64,000 bases of DNA from Rhodospirillales bacterium (GCA_014323865.1 JACONG010000014.1:1-64000); one strand, 5' to 3'. Numbered from the stretch's first letter, positions 35,289 through 44,908 are shown. A program made the numbers and translations. Notes: generated from the sequence alone by a model not told the origin.

Positions 35289-36557
35289 TCACAGGTGGCG
35301 GAACGTGTTGGCGGGATCGCTGTCCATCCGATTGCGCTGATTGCGCAATGCGGCATCGGCCATGATGCCCGACGTGCGCGGCATACGGACGAAGTCGCGC
35401 TGCTCCTCGGCCGGCACGGCCGAACGGCGCGTCATCCGGAAGATCGCAAAGCCCGCCAGGGCCAACATCGCGCCGGCCGGAAACCACAGAAAGCCCGGAG
35501 GGCCGAGAAGCTCCATGGCCGCACCCGCCATGGTCGGCCCGGCCATGCCGCCGATGCCGTTGGCAAGCAGCAGCCCGCTGGACGCGGCGACCATCTGGTT
35601 CGGGTGAAGATGGTCGTTGGTGTGGGCGACCGAGAGCGAATAGAGCGGCATGATGAAGCCGCCGACCACGGCGACGGCAAGGATCTGCAATGTCGGTGAG
35701 GGCACACCCAGCAGCACGATCCCCAGCGCCAGCGTGCCGCCCGCGAGCGCGGTTCCGGTCAGGACCAGGCGACGGTCGAACCGGTCGCTCAAGCGGCCCA
35801 GAGGCCAGACGAGGATCGTGCCACCCAGGATCGATGCCGAGGCGAGAAGAGCGATGTTGTCGATGCTCAGTCCGATCGCCTTGCCGTAGACCGCGACAAG
35901 AGAGACCAGGGCGCCGGCCGTGGCGCCGTTGACGAGGCACCCCGCCACACCCAGCGGGGATACCTCCATGAGCTGTCGGATGCTGAAACGGTCCTGCTCC
36001 TCGAAGCGCGGTGCGGCATAGGCCGTCAGGGACAGCGGGATGAAGGCGATCGACACGAGGACGGATGCCGCGACGAAAAGCTCGAATCCCGTCGTCCTGC
36101 CGATGTTCAGCAGCAGGGGGCCTGTCGCCATCGAACCGGTCATGACGATCATGTAGAGCGACAGAAGCCGACCGCGTGTCTCGTTGGTGGACCGGTCGTT
36201 GAGCCAGCTCTCGGCAACGATGAAGAGGCCGATGTAACAGAAGCCTGTCATCACACGCAGGAAGCCCCAGACGATGGGATCGACGAAGGTGGCGTGCAAC
36301 AGCGCGGTGATCGATGCGAGTGACGTCAGGGCACCGAAGACGCGAATATGCCCCACGCGGCGGATCAGGCGCGGCGTGGCCAGCGAGCCCAGGACGAAAC
36401 CCGCGAAATAGCTCGACATAACGAGGCCTGTGACGAGCACGGAGAAGCCCTCGGCCGAGGCTCGGATACCGAGCAGCGATCCCTGAAGCCCGCTCCCGAC
36501 CATGAGGAGGCCGATGCCGACGAGGAGGGCCCATACGGAAACAATAGCGGCGATCAT
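35289..36557 (-). CDS. MFS transporter (YcaD-like)
   Basis: A 422-residue major facilitator with 12 predicted helices. The loop motif reads G-S-L-A-T-P-R-L-I-R-R-V-G, helix 4 has R-V-M-T-G-F-C-Y-I-G-L-F-I-V-A-E-S-W-L-N-D, and the second loop motif is L-S-D-R-F-D-R-R. The A-E-S-W-L segment is characteristic of YcaD-type exporters of unknown substrate. ATG at 36557 is chosen because the first helix begins directly there; the longer frame is basic and repetitive. About 280 bp upstream, before tRNA-Gln, carry only short repeats. Confidence 0.85.
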   Translation of the reverse strand: MIAAIVSVWALLVGIGLLMVGSGLQGSLLGIRASAEGFSVLVTGLVMSSYFAGFVLGSLATPRLIRRVGHIRVFGALTSLASITALLHATFVDPIVWGFLRVMTGFCYIGLFIVAESWLNDRSTNETRGRLLSLYMIVMTGSMATGPLLLNIGRTTGFELFVAASVLVSIAFIPLSLTAYAAPRFEEQDRFSIRQLMEVSPLGVAGCLVNGATAGALVSLVAVYGKAIGLSIDNIALLASASILGGTILVWPLGRLSDRFDRRLVLTGTALAGGTLALGIVLLGVPSPTLQILAVAVVGGFIMPLYSLSVAHTNDHLHPNQMVAASSGLLLANGIGGMAGPTMAGAAMELLGPPGFLWFPAGAMLALAGFAIFRMTRRSAVPAEEQRDFVRMPRTSGIMADAALRNQRNRMDSDPANTFRHL

Positions 36558-36657
36558 GGCGTTCGATCCGGTGGCATATGCGCGCGCGCATATGCAGGAT
36601 AATGGAGTGGAGTTCCACCGCAATCGCCCGTGCGAACCATGCCGCATTTGCGGGCCA

Positions 36658-36743
36658 AAGGGGGGTATGAAGGGGGGTATGTTGCACGCCTTCCCGAACA
36701 GGCGCGGTTGCCGCCATGTCGGACGATCCTGTCGGACGATCCT
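36658..36743. repeat. Two short tandem duplications upstream of the MFS gene
   Basis: aaggggggtatg occurs twice exactly (36658-36669, 36670-36681), and gtcggacgatcct twice exactly (36718-36730, 36731-36743). Confidence 0.85.
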
Positions 36744-36840
36744 GCTTGGCGCGGCTGCGGTAACTGCCCCCCAACGTCTGATTCGGGAGCGCGGTTGCCC
36801 CTGCAACGCGGAAGCTCTGATGTGGGTGGGAAAGCAAGGG

Positions 36841-36911
36841 CTGGGGGACCTGGATTCGAACCAGGACTATTCGGGTCAGAGCCGAAGGTTCTACCGTTAA
36901 ACTATCCCCCA
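36841..36911 (-). tRNA. tRNA-Gln (anticodon CTG)
   Basis: Acceptor stem TGGGGGA / TCCCCCA, TTCGG-CTCTGAC-CCGAA anticodon arm with CTG at positions 34-36, and a CCTGG-TTCGAAT-CCAGG T arm. The discriminator base is G and the 3' CCA is not encoded. Confidence 0.96.
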
Positions 36912-36920
36912 GCAGGGGCA

Positions 36921-36946
36921 CCGAAGCCGTCGCCCGAAGCCGTCGC
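36921..36946. repeat. 13-bp tandem duplication just upstream of tRNA-Gln
   Basis: ccgaagccgtcgc occurs twice exactly. Confidence 0.85.
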
Positions 36947-37037
36947 CTAGGCGAGGGCAGCTTATGCCGAGGGTGGCTGATTCTGTCAACAGAGGCGGCC
37001 TTGCACGGGTCCGATCCCGGCCTATGGTCGCCCGACC

Positions 37038-38885
37038 GTGACCGACCTGCTCTCCGCCATCGCCGAACCTGAATCCCCGCCGCCCTGGCCGCGAGACAAA
37101 CATGCCGTGCTGCATGAAACCTTCGGCTTCGAGGCGTTCCGGCCGGGCCAGGAGCCGGTGGTCGACCGGCTGATCGCCGGCGGTCATTCGCTGGTGATCA
37201 TGCCCACGGGTGCCGGCAAGTCGCTCTGCTTCCAGGTTCCGGCGCTGGTGCGCGGCGGGCTCACGGTGGTGGTCTCGCCGCTCGTCGCGCTGATGCAGAA
37301 CCAGGTTGCCGCGCTCAGGCTCGCGGGTGTGGCGGCCGACACGATCAACGCGTCACGCCACCGCGAGGACAATGTGGCCGTCTGGCGCGACGTCGCCGCG
37401 GGCCGGGTCAACCTGCTCTACCTGTCGCCCGAGCGGCTGATGACCGGGCGGATGCTGGCGGCCCTCGCGAAGCTGCCGCTCTCGATGATCGTGATCGACG
37501 AGGCGCACTGCATCTCGCAATGGGGTCACAGTTTCCGGCCCGAGTACGAACAGCTCACGGGCCTCAAGGATGTCTTTCCCGGCGTGCCGCTTGCCGCCTT
37601 CACCGCGACGGCCGACACGGTGACCCGCGAGGACATCGCCCGCAGGCTCTTCCCCGACGATGCCAGGACCTTTGTGGCCGGATTCGACCGGCCCAACATC
37701 CGCCTTGCGGTCGCGCCCAAGGTGAACGTCAGGAAACAACTCCTCGATTTCGTCGCCGGGCGCGAGGGCCGCTGTGGCATCGTCTACTGCCTCTCGCGCA
37801 AGCGCACGGAAGAGATGGCGGCCACCCTGGCCGAGGCCGGTCACAAGGCGCTCGCCTATCACGCCGGGCTCGGGTCTTGCGCACGCAAGCAGCTTCTCGA
37901 TCGCTTCCTGACCGAACCCGACATCGTGATGACGGCGACCATCGCCTTCGGCATGGGGATCGACAAGCCGGACGTGTCCTACGTCGTGCATGTCGACCTG
38001 CCCGCGACGGTCGAGGCCTACTATCAGGAAATCGGTCGCGCCGGACGCGACGGCAAGGCAGCCGACGCCGCCATGTTCTTCGGCATCGAGGACATCCGCA
38101 TGCGCCGCCACTTCATCGAGGACAGCGATGCGTCGGAAGACCGCAAGCGGGTCGATCACCGCCGGCTTGATGCGCTGGTGGCGTTCTGCGAATCGTCGGA
38201 ATGCCGGCGCGTCGCGCTGTTGCGTTACTTCGGTGAGGAGGGAGAGGCCTGTGGCAACTGCGATGTCTGCCTCGATCCGCCGACCGTGATCGACGGCACG
38301 GACGCCGCCCGCCAGGCCGTCGAGGCGGTGATCCGGACGGGCGAGCGCTTCGGTGTGGCCCACATCGTCGACGTGCTGACCGGCAAGGCGACCGGCAAGG
38401 TGGTGCAGTTCCGTCACGAGACTCTCGCGGTCTATGGCGCGGGCAGCGATCGCAAGGGGCCGGTCTGGAGATCGATCATACGCCAGCTGGTCGCTGCCCA
38501 CGTGCTGGAGGTCGACGTTGGCGGCTACGGCGGCCTGCGTGCGACGAGGCGGGGCCGATCCATTCTCGACGGCGGGGAGACGATTGCGCTGCGCCAGGAA
38601 ACGCTTGCCAAAGCCCGTTCCGTCCGCAAGGCGCGCAGTGCTGTCGAACGCGAGATCGCCGTCGCCGATCCCGGCCTGTTGCAGGCGCTCAAGGATTTGC
38701 GGCTGGCGCTCGCGAAGGAGAGGGGTGTGCCGCCCTATGTGATCTTCCATGATGCGACCCTGATCGAACTTGCGGCGGCAAAGCCTGCCGATCGGAAGGC
38801 CTTCGCTGGCATCCACGGCGTCGGTGCCAGCAAGCTTGAGCGCTTCGCCGATGGGTTCCTTGCGGTCATCGCGCGTCATGGCTGA
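37038..38885 (+). CDS. recQ: ATP-dependent DNA helicase RecQ
   Basis: 3'-5' helicase used in recombination and fork repair, 615 residues. Walker A M-P-T-G-A-G-K-S (55-62), DEAH at 154-157 followed by C-I-S-Q-W-G-H, and motif VI Q-E-I-G-R-A-G-R-D-G are all present. The RecQ zinc cysteines (C-R-R-V... C-x2-C-x2-C near 395-415), winged helix and a C-terminal HRDC domain (about 545-615) complete the normal architecture. The start is GTG at 37038; no upstream ATG fits. Confidence 0.97.
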   Translation: MTDLLSAIAEPESPPPWPRDKHAVLHETFGFEAFRPGQEPVVDRLIAGGHSLVIMPTGAGKSLCFQVPALVRGGLTVVVSPLVALMQNQVAALRLAGVAADTINASRHREDNVAVWRDVAAGRVNLLYLSPERLMTGRMLAALAKLPLSMIVIDEAHCISQWGHSFRPEYEQLTGLKDVFPGVPLAAFTATADTVTREDIARRLFPDDARTFVAGFDRPNIRLAVAPKVNVRKQLLDFVAGREGRCGIVYCLSRKRTEEMAATLAEAGHKALAYHAGLGSCARKQLLDRFLTEPDIVMTATIAFGMGIDKPDVSYVVHVDLPATVEAYYQEIGRAGRDGKAADAAMFFGIEDIRMRRHFIEDSDASEDRKRVDHRRLDALVAFCESSECRRVALLRYFGEEGEACGNCDVCLDPPTVIDGTDAARQAVEAVIRTGERFGVAHIVDVLTGKATGKVVQFRHETLAVYGAGSDRKGPVWRSIIRQLVAAHVLEVDVGGYGGLRATRRGRSILDGGETIALRQETLAKARSVRKARSAVEREIAVADPGLLQALKDLRLALAKERGVPPYVIFHDATLIELAAAKPADRKAFAGIHGVGASKLERFADGFLAVIARHG

Positions 38886-39208
38886 TTACTGTTGCAATTA
38901 AGAATTATTCGCATATAAGATGCAGCGTCCTTCACAATTGGATTCTGCTCCCATGGTTGTTCGTTCAATAGGTCCGGAGATGCTTCTGCGACTGATGCGC
39001 TTGGACGCGTATTCCGAAGTGCTTCCGGAGACCATCATCCGGATCGAAATCGCTGTGCCCGAGACGGCTCTCGTGTGCGACGGATTGGCCCGTTGCGCTT
39101 GCGCTGGCCACACGCGAAAGCGCGACAACTGATCGCGGTTGCGCCGTTTCCCTTCCACTGCGTTTCGCGTTAGATAGAGAGGTTACGCTGTGCAGTGAGG
39201 ACAGGTTC
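38886..39208 (+). other. AT-rich intergenic region with a small possible ORF
   Basis: Starts with a good promoter-like pair, TTGCAA (38892-38897), 16 bases, TATAAG (38914-38919), in an unusually AT-rich stretch. An open frame of 59-70 codons follows (ATG at 38920 or 38953, stop 39132); it has no clear ribosome site and no recognised family. The promoter more likely serves the Ppx/GppA gene, with a leader of about 280 nt. Confidence 0.4.
38892..38919 (+). promoter_or_regulatory. Promoter upstream of the Ppx/GppA-rlmE pair
   Basis: TTGCAA, 16-base spacer, TATAAG. The most AT-rich spot in this part of the window. Confidence 0.55.
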
Positions 39209-40303
39209 GTGGTCGTGGGTATGTACGGAAGTGGGCGCAAGAGACAAAACGGGCGGGGAGCCCGGCGTCCGGCGCAGCACACGTATGCCGCCATCGACCT
39301 TGGCACGAACAACTGCCGGTTGCTGGTCGCCAGGCCCAGCCGTGACGGCTTCCGCGTGATTGACGCCTTCTCCCGCATCGTCCGTCTGGGCGAGGGGCTC
39401 CATGCCAGCGGCCGCCTGTCGGATGCGGCCATCGAACGGACGATCGATGCGCTTCACATCTGCGCCGGCAAGATGCGGCACCGTCACGTCGACCGGGCGC
39501 GTTGCATCGCCACCGAAGCCTGCCGGCGGGCGATCAACGGCAGCGGCTTCCTGGCTCGGGTCGCTGCGGAAACCGGCATGACCTTCGAGATCATCGGTCC
39601 CGACGAAGAGGTCCATCTGGCATCTGTCGGCTGTCAGCCCCTGATCGAGTCGTGGGCGCGCCACGTCGTGGTGCTCGACATCGGCGGCGGCAGCACGGAG
39701 ATCTCCTGGCTCACGATCGACGGTCAGGGCGAGAGCCGGATCGACGCCTGGGTTTCGCTGCCCTGCGGCGTCGTCTCCCTGACCGAATGCATCGGTGGGG
39801 ACGAGCGGGACGATCCGGGCCATGAGGCCATGGTCAGGCACGTCATCGACGAATTGGCGCCGTTCGAGGCGGCACATCGCCTCTCCGAACGGCTTGCCGG
39901 CGGCGACGTCCAGATGATCGGAACCTCCGGCACCGTAACCACGCTGGCCGGCATTCATCTCGACCTGCCGCACTACGACCGCCGCCAGGTCGACGGCATC
40001 GCCATCGATTTCGCCGACCTCGCCGTCGTCACGGCAAGCCTTCGTGCCATGACCGTGCCGGAACGCGCCGAGGTGCCGTGCGTCAGCAGGGACCGGGCCG
40101 ATCTGGTGGTGGCCGGTGCCGCGATCCTTGAGGCGGTGCGTCGCACCTGGCCGCTTGAGCGGCTGACGGTGGCCGACCGGGGACTCCGGGAAGGGATTCT
40201 GCTCGGCATGATGTCGCAGGATCGTCTGCATCGGCCCACGGATGCAGAGACCGGGCCATGCCTTCCCCACCCTGCCGCCCAAGCCGCCGAAGCCGCGCAG
40301 TGA
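39209..40303 (+). CDS. Ppx/GppA family phosphatase (exopolyphosphatase / pppGpp phosphohydrolase)
   Basis: A 364-residue actin-fold enzyme with the family's A-I-D-L-G-T-N-N-C-R-L phosphate-1 loop (about 28-38), the catalytic E-A-C-R-R-A segment, V-L-D-I-G-G-G-S-T-E phosphate-2 loop and G-T-S-G-T-V-T-T. It lacks the long C-terminal HD-like part of E. coli Ppx, as is usual in alphaproteobacteria. The start is taken as the GTG at 39209 because GAGGACAGG lies just upstream; an ATG at 39221 is possible. It overlaps rlmE by GTGA, a conserved pairing in this class. Confidence 0.9.
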   Translation: MVVGMYGSGRKRQNGRGARRPAQHTYAAIDLGTNNCRLLVARPSRDGFRVIDAFSRIVRLGEGLHASGRLSDAAIERTIDALHICAGKMRHRHVDRARCIATEACRRAINGSGFLARVAAETGMTFEIIGPDEEVHLASVGCQPLIESWARHVVVLDIGGGSTEISWLTIDGQGESRIDAWVSLPCGVVSLTECIGGDERDDPGHEAMVRHVIDELAPFEAAHRLSERLAGGDVQMIGTSGTVTTLAGIHLDLPHYDRRQVDGIAIDFADLAVVTASLRAMTVPERAEVPCVSRDRADLVVAGAAILEAVRRTWPLERLTVADRGLREGILLGMMSQDRLHRPTDAETGPCLPHPAAQAAEAAQ

Positions 40304-40992
40304 GCCGGGGCACCGGGCGCCCGCCGGGCCGCGGGCTGAAACAACGCGTCAGAACGGCCAGGCGGCGCAAATCGTCCTCGACCCGCTGGCTGCAGCGCCA
40401 GCTCAACGATCCCTATGTCGCAGGTGCCCGGGCGGAAGGTTATCGCTCGCGCGCTGCCTACAAGCTGATTCAGCTCGATGAACGTTTCTCGCTGCTGGGG
40501 AAGGGCGTGCGTGTCGTCGACCTCGGTGCGGCACCCGGCGGCTGGTCGCAGGTTGCCGCGGCCGTTGTCGATGATGCCCCTGTTGTCGCGATCGATCTGC
40601 TCGCGATGGAACCGATCGACGGCGTCGGGATCATCCGGGGCGACGCGACCGATCCCGGGATGCAGCAGGCCATCCGTCGTGCGCTGGCGGGGCCTGCGGA
40701 TCTTGTGCTGTCCGACATGGCATCGCCGGCCACCGGCCATCGTTCGACCGATCATCTGCGCACCATGGCGCTGGCCGAGGAGGCCTGTGCCATTGCTGCA
40801 CGCCTGCTCGCACCCGGTGGCGCGGTTGTCGCCAAGGTGTTGCGCGGCGGTGCCGACGAAACGCTTCTGGCAGCGCTCAGGACCGACTTCGCCAGGGTCG
40901 TTCACGCCAAACCCGACGCGAGCCGACAGGATTCGCGCGAGATCTACGTCGTGGCCACCGGTTTCCGCGGCGACGACCGACCCGCACTTTAA
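40300..40992 (+). CDS. rlmE: 23S rRNA (uridine-2'-O)-methyltransferase RlmE (FtsJ)
   Basis: SAM-dependent methyltransferase of 230 residues that modifies U2552 in the ribosome A-loop. The K-D-K-E tetrad is recognisable: Y-K-L (Lys), S-D-M-A (Asp), V-A-K-V-L-R-G (Lys) and S-R-E-I-Y (Glu). The SAM loop is D-L-G-A-A-P-G-G-W-S. A basic N-terminal extension of about 30 residues fits RNA binding. Start is the GTG at 40300 overlapping the Ppx stop. Confidence 0.95.
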   Translation: MSRGTGRPPGRGLKQRVRTARRRKSSSTRWLQRQLNDPYVAGARAEGYRSRAAYKLIQLDERFSLLGKGVRVVDLGAAPGGWSQVAAAVVDDAPVVAIDLLAMEPIDGVGIIRGDATDPGMQQAIRRALAGPADLVLSDMASPATGHRSTDHLRTMALAEEACAIAARLLAPGGAVVAKVLRGGADETLLAALRTDFARVVHAKPDASRQDSREIYVVATGFRGDDRPAL

Positions 40993-40995
40993 GTA

Positions 40996-41023
40996 TTGTC
41001 TGACCTGTTGCCTGGTCTATAGG
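40996..41023 (+). promoter_or_regulatory. Promoter of the potD-like gene
   Basis: TTGTCT, 16-base spacer, TATAGG, about 78 bases before the start codon. Confidence 0.5.
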
Positions 41024-41100
41024 TTTTCGCGCGAGGCGGTCCCGAGCGGGGAACGTCAGAGGTGCCTGCACCTCACTGTATGAACGAGGAGGGACAACGC

Positions 41101-42246
41101 ATGGAATCCCAACGCGATATCGAGCGATTTATCGACAACATGAAGATGGGACGCCTGTCGAAGCGTGATTTCCACGCCGGCCTGGCATCCGTCGGCCTTG
41201 GCATGACGCTGATGCCGTTTGCCTCGGGCAAGGGGCGTGCGCAGACCGGCGAGGACCCCGTGTGTTTCACCTGGGCCGGCTACGAAGTGCCCGAGATGCA
41301 CCTGGACTACATCGAAAAATACGGTAATTCGCCGAACTTCTCGCTCTGGGGCGACGAGGAAGAGGCCGAGGCCAGGATGATCGCCGGCTTCCGGCCCGAT
41401 CTGACCATGCCGTGTTCCTACAAGGTTCGGAAGTGGAACGACCTGGGCTTCCTGCAGGCGATCGACACCGACCGCCTCGAGAACTGGGACAACGTCATCC
41501 CCGCGCTGCAGGGCGTCCCCGACATGGTGGCCGATGGCAACCAGATGATGGTGTGCGCCTGGTGGGGCCTGACATCGGTCACCTTCCGGACCGATCTTGC
41601 ACCCGAATACGACGATCCCGCGAAGCACACATGGGGCATCCTCTGGGATCCGAAGTATGCCGGTCGCCTGTCGATGATCGACAGCCTGATCGACGGCGTC
41701 ATGGTGGCGGCGATCTACTCGGGTGCCGCCGATCCCTTCGACATGACACCCGAAGAGGTCCGGGTCACCAAGGACCTCATGGTCGAGCAGCGTCCGCTGC
41801 TGCGCTACTACACCAACGATGCGACGAGTTGGGAGCAGGCGCTGGCCTCGGGCGAGCTGATCGCTGCGGTTTCGTGGAACTCCACCCCGCTCAACCTGCT
41901 GGAGCAGGACATTCCGGTCGCCTTCATGAAACCCAAGGAAGGCCCGATGACCTGGACCTGCGGCATTTCGCTGATGTCGTTCGCCGACCCGGCGAGGATC
42001 GACCGCGCCTATGACCTGATCGACGCCTTCCTCGCGCCGAACACCGGGGAGTTCTGGGTCGGGAGCCATGGCATGGGTCACGCCAACATCAAGACCTATC
42101 AGTCGTTCTCGGCGGCCGAGCTCGAGATGCGCGGCCTGCCGCCCGAGGATGTCGAGGGCTACATCAGGTCCGGCATCTTCCAGGCGACCATCCGGAACGA
42201 GCCGGAACTTCAGGAGATGTACGAAGAGGTCAAGGCCGGCTTCTGA
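41101..42246 (+). CDS. Spermidine/putrescine-type ABC substrate-binding protein
   Basis: A 381-residue PotD-family periplasmic receptor. The start at 41101 follows GAGGAGGG by 7 bases. The N-terminus has a Tat-like signal (S-K-R-D-F-H-A-G-L then a hydrophobic stretch, cleavage near G-R-A-Q-T). The mature protein begins V-C-F-T-W-A-G-Y-E-V-P and keeps the family folds. No permease or ATPase follows; a terminator lies 42 bases after the stop, so it is monocistronic. Ligand (polyamine, betaine-like or other) cannot be fixed. Confidence 0.85.
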   Translation: MESQRDIERFIDNMKMGRLSKRDFHAGLASVGLGMTLMPFASGKGRAQTGEDPVCFTWAGYEVPEMHLDYIEKYGNSPNFSLWGDEEEAEARMIAGFRPDLTMPCSYKVRKWNDLGFLQAIDTDRLENWDNVIPALQGVPDMVADGNQMMVCAWWGLTSVTFRTDLAPEYDDPAKHTWGILWDPKYAGRLSMIDSLIDGVMVAAIYSGAADPFDMTPEEVRVTKDLMVEQRPLLRYYTNDATSWEQALASGELIAAVSWNSTPLNLLEQDIPVAFMKPKEGPMTWTCGISLMSFADPARIDRAYDLIDAFLAPNTGEFWVGSHGMGHANIKTYQSFSAAELEMRGLPPEDVEGYIRSGIFQATIRNEPELQEMYEEVKAGF

Positions 42247-42260
42247 TCGGTCCTCTCCAT

Positions 42261-42290
42261 CGACGCTTTGGCGGGCGACGCTTTGGCGGG
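42261..42290. repeat. 15-bp tandem duplication after the potD-like gene
   Basis: cgacgctttggcggg occurs twice exactly, between the stop codon and the terminator. Confidence 0.9.
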
Positions 42291-42318
42291 GCGGTCTTCG
42301 GGCCGCCCCCCTTTGTTT
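42288..42318 (+). terminator. Rho-independent terminator of the potD-like gene
   Basis: GGGGCGGTC-ttcg-GGCCGCCCC, 9-bp stem with a stable TTCG loop, followed by CCTTTGTTT. Confidence 0.85.
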
Positions 42319-42660
42319 CAGGGATTAGATGTTTTGGGGATTACATGTTTCAGGGATCGTATACTTGACGCCACAGGCTGGGCACCCTGTGCAGAATGCA
42401 CCGCACAGGACGTGGCGCACAGGGGGACCCGGCAAGGCACACCGCAAAGGCCTCACTCCGATAAAGCTGTTCGGGATGTTCCCGGACGAGAAGGCGGCGC
42501 GCTGAAGGGTCGCCGCCGAGCGATGGGCGTGCCCTGCCCATCGCACAACCCGTTCGTCGCACAACCCGACTATGCACATGCGTGCGTCGCTTGGTGCTTG
42601 GCCCTCCCGTTCGGTCGTGATAGAGGGCCGCGCTACGTCACACCTGACGAGGTAGCGCCG
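42319..42660 (+). other. Long leader region upstream of guaB
   Basis: No gene seen in 342 bp. A perfect 9-bp hairpin (gcgatgggc / gcccatcgc, 42521-42545) lies 116 bases before guaB but has no T-run. Just after it the 12-mer tcgcacaacccg recurs with a 16-base period (42541, 42557). I see no purine-riboswitch core. Confidence 0.5.
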
Positions 42661-44121
42661 ATGATCCGGGAAGCTCTGACATTCGACGACGTTTCCCTGG
42701 TTCCCGCCTACTCCCGGGTTCTCCCCAACACCGTTTCGACTGCCACCCGGCTCACCGACGCGATCGAGCTCCGTATCCCCCTGCTGTCGGCCGCCATGGA
42801 CACGGTGACCGAGGCGCCGATGGCAATCGCCATGGCGCAGAACGGCGGGCTGGGCGTGATCCACAAGAACATGACAATCGCCGCACAGGCCGGCGAGGTC
42901 GTCCGGGTGAAGAAGTTCGAATCCGGCATGGTGGTGAACCCGCTTACCATCGGTCCCGACGCGCCGCTCTCCGATGCGCTCGACCTCATGGCCGCCAACA
43001 GGATCTCGGGCGTTCCGGTGGTCGAGCCGGGTACCGAGAAGCTGCTCGGCATCCTGACCAACCGCGACGTGCGCTTCGCCAGCAATCGCTGCCAGCCGGT
43101 GCGCGAGCTGATGACGTCGGAGAACCTGATCACGGTGAAGGAGGGTGTCGAGCGCGACGAGGCCCGGCGCCTGCTGCATCGGCACCGGATCGAGAAGGTT
43201 CTTGTGGTCGACAACGCCCACCGCTGCATCGGGCTGATCACGGTCAAGGACATTGAGAAGGCCGAAGCGCATCCCAACGCCTGCAAGGACAGGCAGGGCC
43301 GCCTGCGCTGCGGCGCAGCGACCGGCGTTGGCGAGGACGGTTTCGCCCGCGCCGAGGCGATGATTGATGCCGGTGTCGACGTTGTTGTGGTCGACACGGC
43401 CCATGGCCACAGCCAGGGCGTGATCGACGTTGTCGCGGCGATCAGGAAACAGTCGAACGACACCCAGGTCATCGCCGGCAATGTTGCGACGTCCGAGGGT
43501 GCGCGCATCCTGATCGACCAGGGCGCCGACGCCATCAAGGTCGGCATCGGACCGGGTTCGATCTGCACTACCCGCGTCGTGGCCGGTGTCGGTGTGCCCC
43601 AGCTCACCGCCATCATGGACGTCGCCGAGGAAGCGGCAAGGTCGAACACGCCGGTCGTGGCCGACGGCGGCATCAGGTTCTCGGGCGATCTCGCCAAGGC
43701 TGTCGCCGGTGGTGCCGATATCGCAATGATCGGCTCCCTTCTGGCGGGAACGGACGAAGCGCCGGGCGAGGTCTTTCTGGTCGGCGGCCGATCCTACAAG
43801 CAGTATCGCGGCATGGGCTCGCTGGGCGCAATGGCGCGCGGTTCGGCCGACCGCTACTTCCAGCAGGACATTTCCGACGTCGTGAAGATGGTGCCCGAGG
43901 GTATCGAGGGTCGCGTCGCCTGCAAGGGGCCGATGCATCGCATCGTGCACCAGCTTGTCGGCGGCCTGCGCTCGTCCATGGGCTACACCGGTCACGCCGA
44001 TCTCGCGTCCATGCGGCAGAACTGCAATTTCGTCCGTCTGACCAACGCGGGCCTGCGCGAAAGCCATGTGCACGACGTGACGATGATGCACGACGCCCCG
44101 AACTATCAAACCGACAGGTAG
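42661..44121 (+). CDS. guaB: IMP dehydrogenase
   Basis: Oxidises IMP to XMP, the committed step to GMP. 486 residues, normal length. The catalytic loop G-I-G-P-G-S-I-C302-T-T-R is intact, with a CBS-domain pair inserted at about 95-205 and the flap G-S-A-D-R-Y-F-Q. It starts [11 protein letters not shown] at the ATG 42661, preceded by GAGGTAG. The long frame upstream is leader DNA. A GNAT gene and guaA follow on the same strand. Confidence 0.98.
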   Translation: MIREALTFDDVSLVPAYSRVLPNTVSTATRLTDAIELRIPLLSAAMDTVTEAPMAIAMAQNGGLGVIHKNMTIAAQAGEVVRVKKFESGMVVNPLTIGPDAPLSDALDLMAANRISGVPVVEPGTEKLLGILTNRDVRFASNRCQPVRELMTSENLITVKEGVERDEARRLLHRHRIEKVLVVDNAHRCIGLITVKDIEKAEAHPNACKDRQGRLRCGAATGVGEDGFARAEAMIDAGVDVVVVDTAHGHSQGVIDVVAAIRKQSNDTQVIAGNVATSEGARILIDQGADAIKVGIGPGSICTTRVVAGVGVPQLTAIMDVAEEAARSNTPVVADGGIRFSGDLAKAVAGGADIAMIGSLLAGTDEAPGEVFLVGGRSYKQYRGMGSLGAMARGSADRYFQQDISDVVKMVPEGIEGRVACKGPMHRIVHQLVGGLRSSMGYTGHADLASMRQNCNFVRLTNAGLRESHVHDVTMMHDAPNYQTDR

Positions 44122-44141
44122 GCCAAACCGACAGGCAGGTC
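44108..44141 (+). repeat. 17-bp tandem duplication across the guaB stop codon
   Basis: aaaccgacaggtaggcc (containing the guaB TAG) is followed by aaaccgacaggcaggtc, two mismatches. The second copy supplies the ribosome-site region of the GNAT gene. Confidence 0.85.
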
Positions 44142-44669
44142 ATGGTCGAGTTACGCAACGCCCAGAGATCCGACGCCCCGGCGATTGCGCGCGTCCACGT
44201 CGAGAGCTGGCGCACGACCTATGCCGGCATGCTGCCCGACGCTCACCTGCTGAGCCTTTCGGTGCCCCGGCACACCGCCTTCTGGACCCGTCTGCTGACG
44301 CCCCGCGGCGACGCCATCGTCGTGGCCGATGATCCCGACGAGGGCGTCGTGGGTTTTGGAAGCTGCGGGCCGATTCGTCAGGCGGAACAGCCGCGCGGCG
44401 GCGACTGGTCGGGCGAGATCCGCACGCTCTACCTGCTCACGGACTGGCACGGTCGGGGCATCGGACGCCTGCTGCTGACCTGGCTGCTCGACCGGCTCCG
44501 TGCCCGTGGTTTCGATCGCGTCCTGCTCTGGGTCGTCGAAGCGAATCCGACCCGCTTCTTCTACGAGGCCATGGGCGCACGCCGGATCGCCCGCCGCAGC
44601 GAACCCTTTGCCGGCGTCATGCTCGACGAACTGGCCTATGGCTGGAGACCCGAATGGCAGACCCCGTGA
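44142..44669 (+). CDS. GNAT-family N-acetyltransferase
   Basis: A 175-residue acetyl-CoA-dependent acyltransferase. It opens V-E-L-R-N-A-Q-R-S-D-A-P-A-I-A-R-V-H-V-E-S-W, a common GNAT start, and the CoA loop is W-H-G-R-G-I-G-R-L-L-L (about 105-115). V-E-A-N-P-T-R-F-F-Y-E-A-M-G-A is the usual C-terminal part. Substrate unknown; it may ride on the guaB transcript. Confidence 0.88.
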   Translation: MVELRNAQRSDAPAIARVHVESWRTTYAGMLPDAHLLSLSVPRHTAFWTRLLTPRGDAIVVADDPDEGVVGFGSCGPIRQAEQPRGGDWSGEIRTLYLLTDWHGRGIGRLLLTWLLDRLRARGFDRVLLWVVEANPTRFFYEAMGARRIARRSEPFAGVMLDELAYGWRPEWQTP

Positions 44670-44687
44670 TCCGTTTCCGCAATCGAA

Positions 44688-44850
44688 ATCGCATCGTGCC
44701 GCGCGTCGCCGATATCGATTATTCTGGCGCAATGTGCCACGCTGCCTGCCGGACTGCGCCCTGCGGGAACCCGGCCTGACAGATGCCCGCCGGTGCGGCC
44801 CCTCGATCGACCTCACCGACCCCGATGGCAACACCATTGGATGCAAGGGT
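44688..44850 (+). pseudogene. Possible remnant of a glyoxalase/VOC-fold gene
   Basis: Between the GNAT gene and guaA, pieces resembling a VOC protein appear in two frames: V-P-R-V-A-D-I-D-Y-S near 44698, then R-C-L-P-D-C-A-L and [10 protein letters not shown] near 44740-44835. No complete frame exists. Confidence 0.35.
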
Positions 44851-44882
44851 CATCGAACGCGAGGACCATCGAACGCAAGGGC
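44851..44882. repeat. 16-bp-period tandem duplication before guaA
   Basis: catcgaacgc recurs at a 16-base spacing, with neighbours mostly matching. Confidence 0.65.
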
Positions 44883-44908
44883 TCGCCCGAAACCGCGACG
44901 GAGACCGG

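Noticed and set aside
42319-42660. Purine riboswitch upstream of guaB
   Set aside because: Only one simple hairpin and a repeat are present; no three-way junction or conserved core could be recognised.
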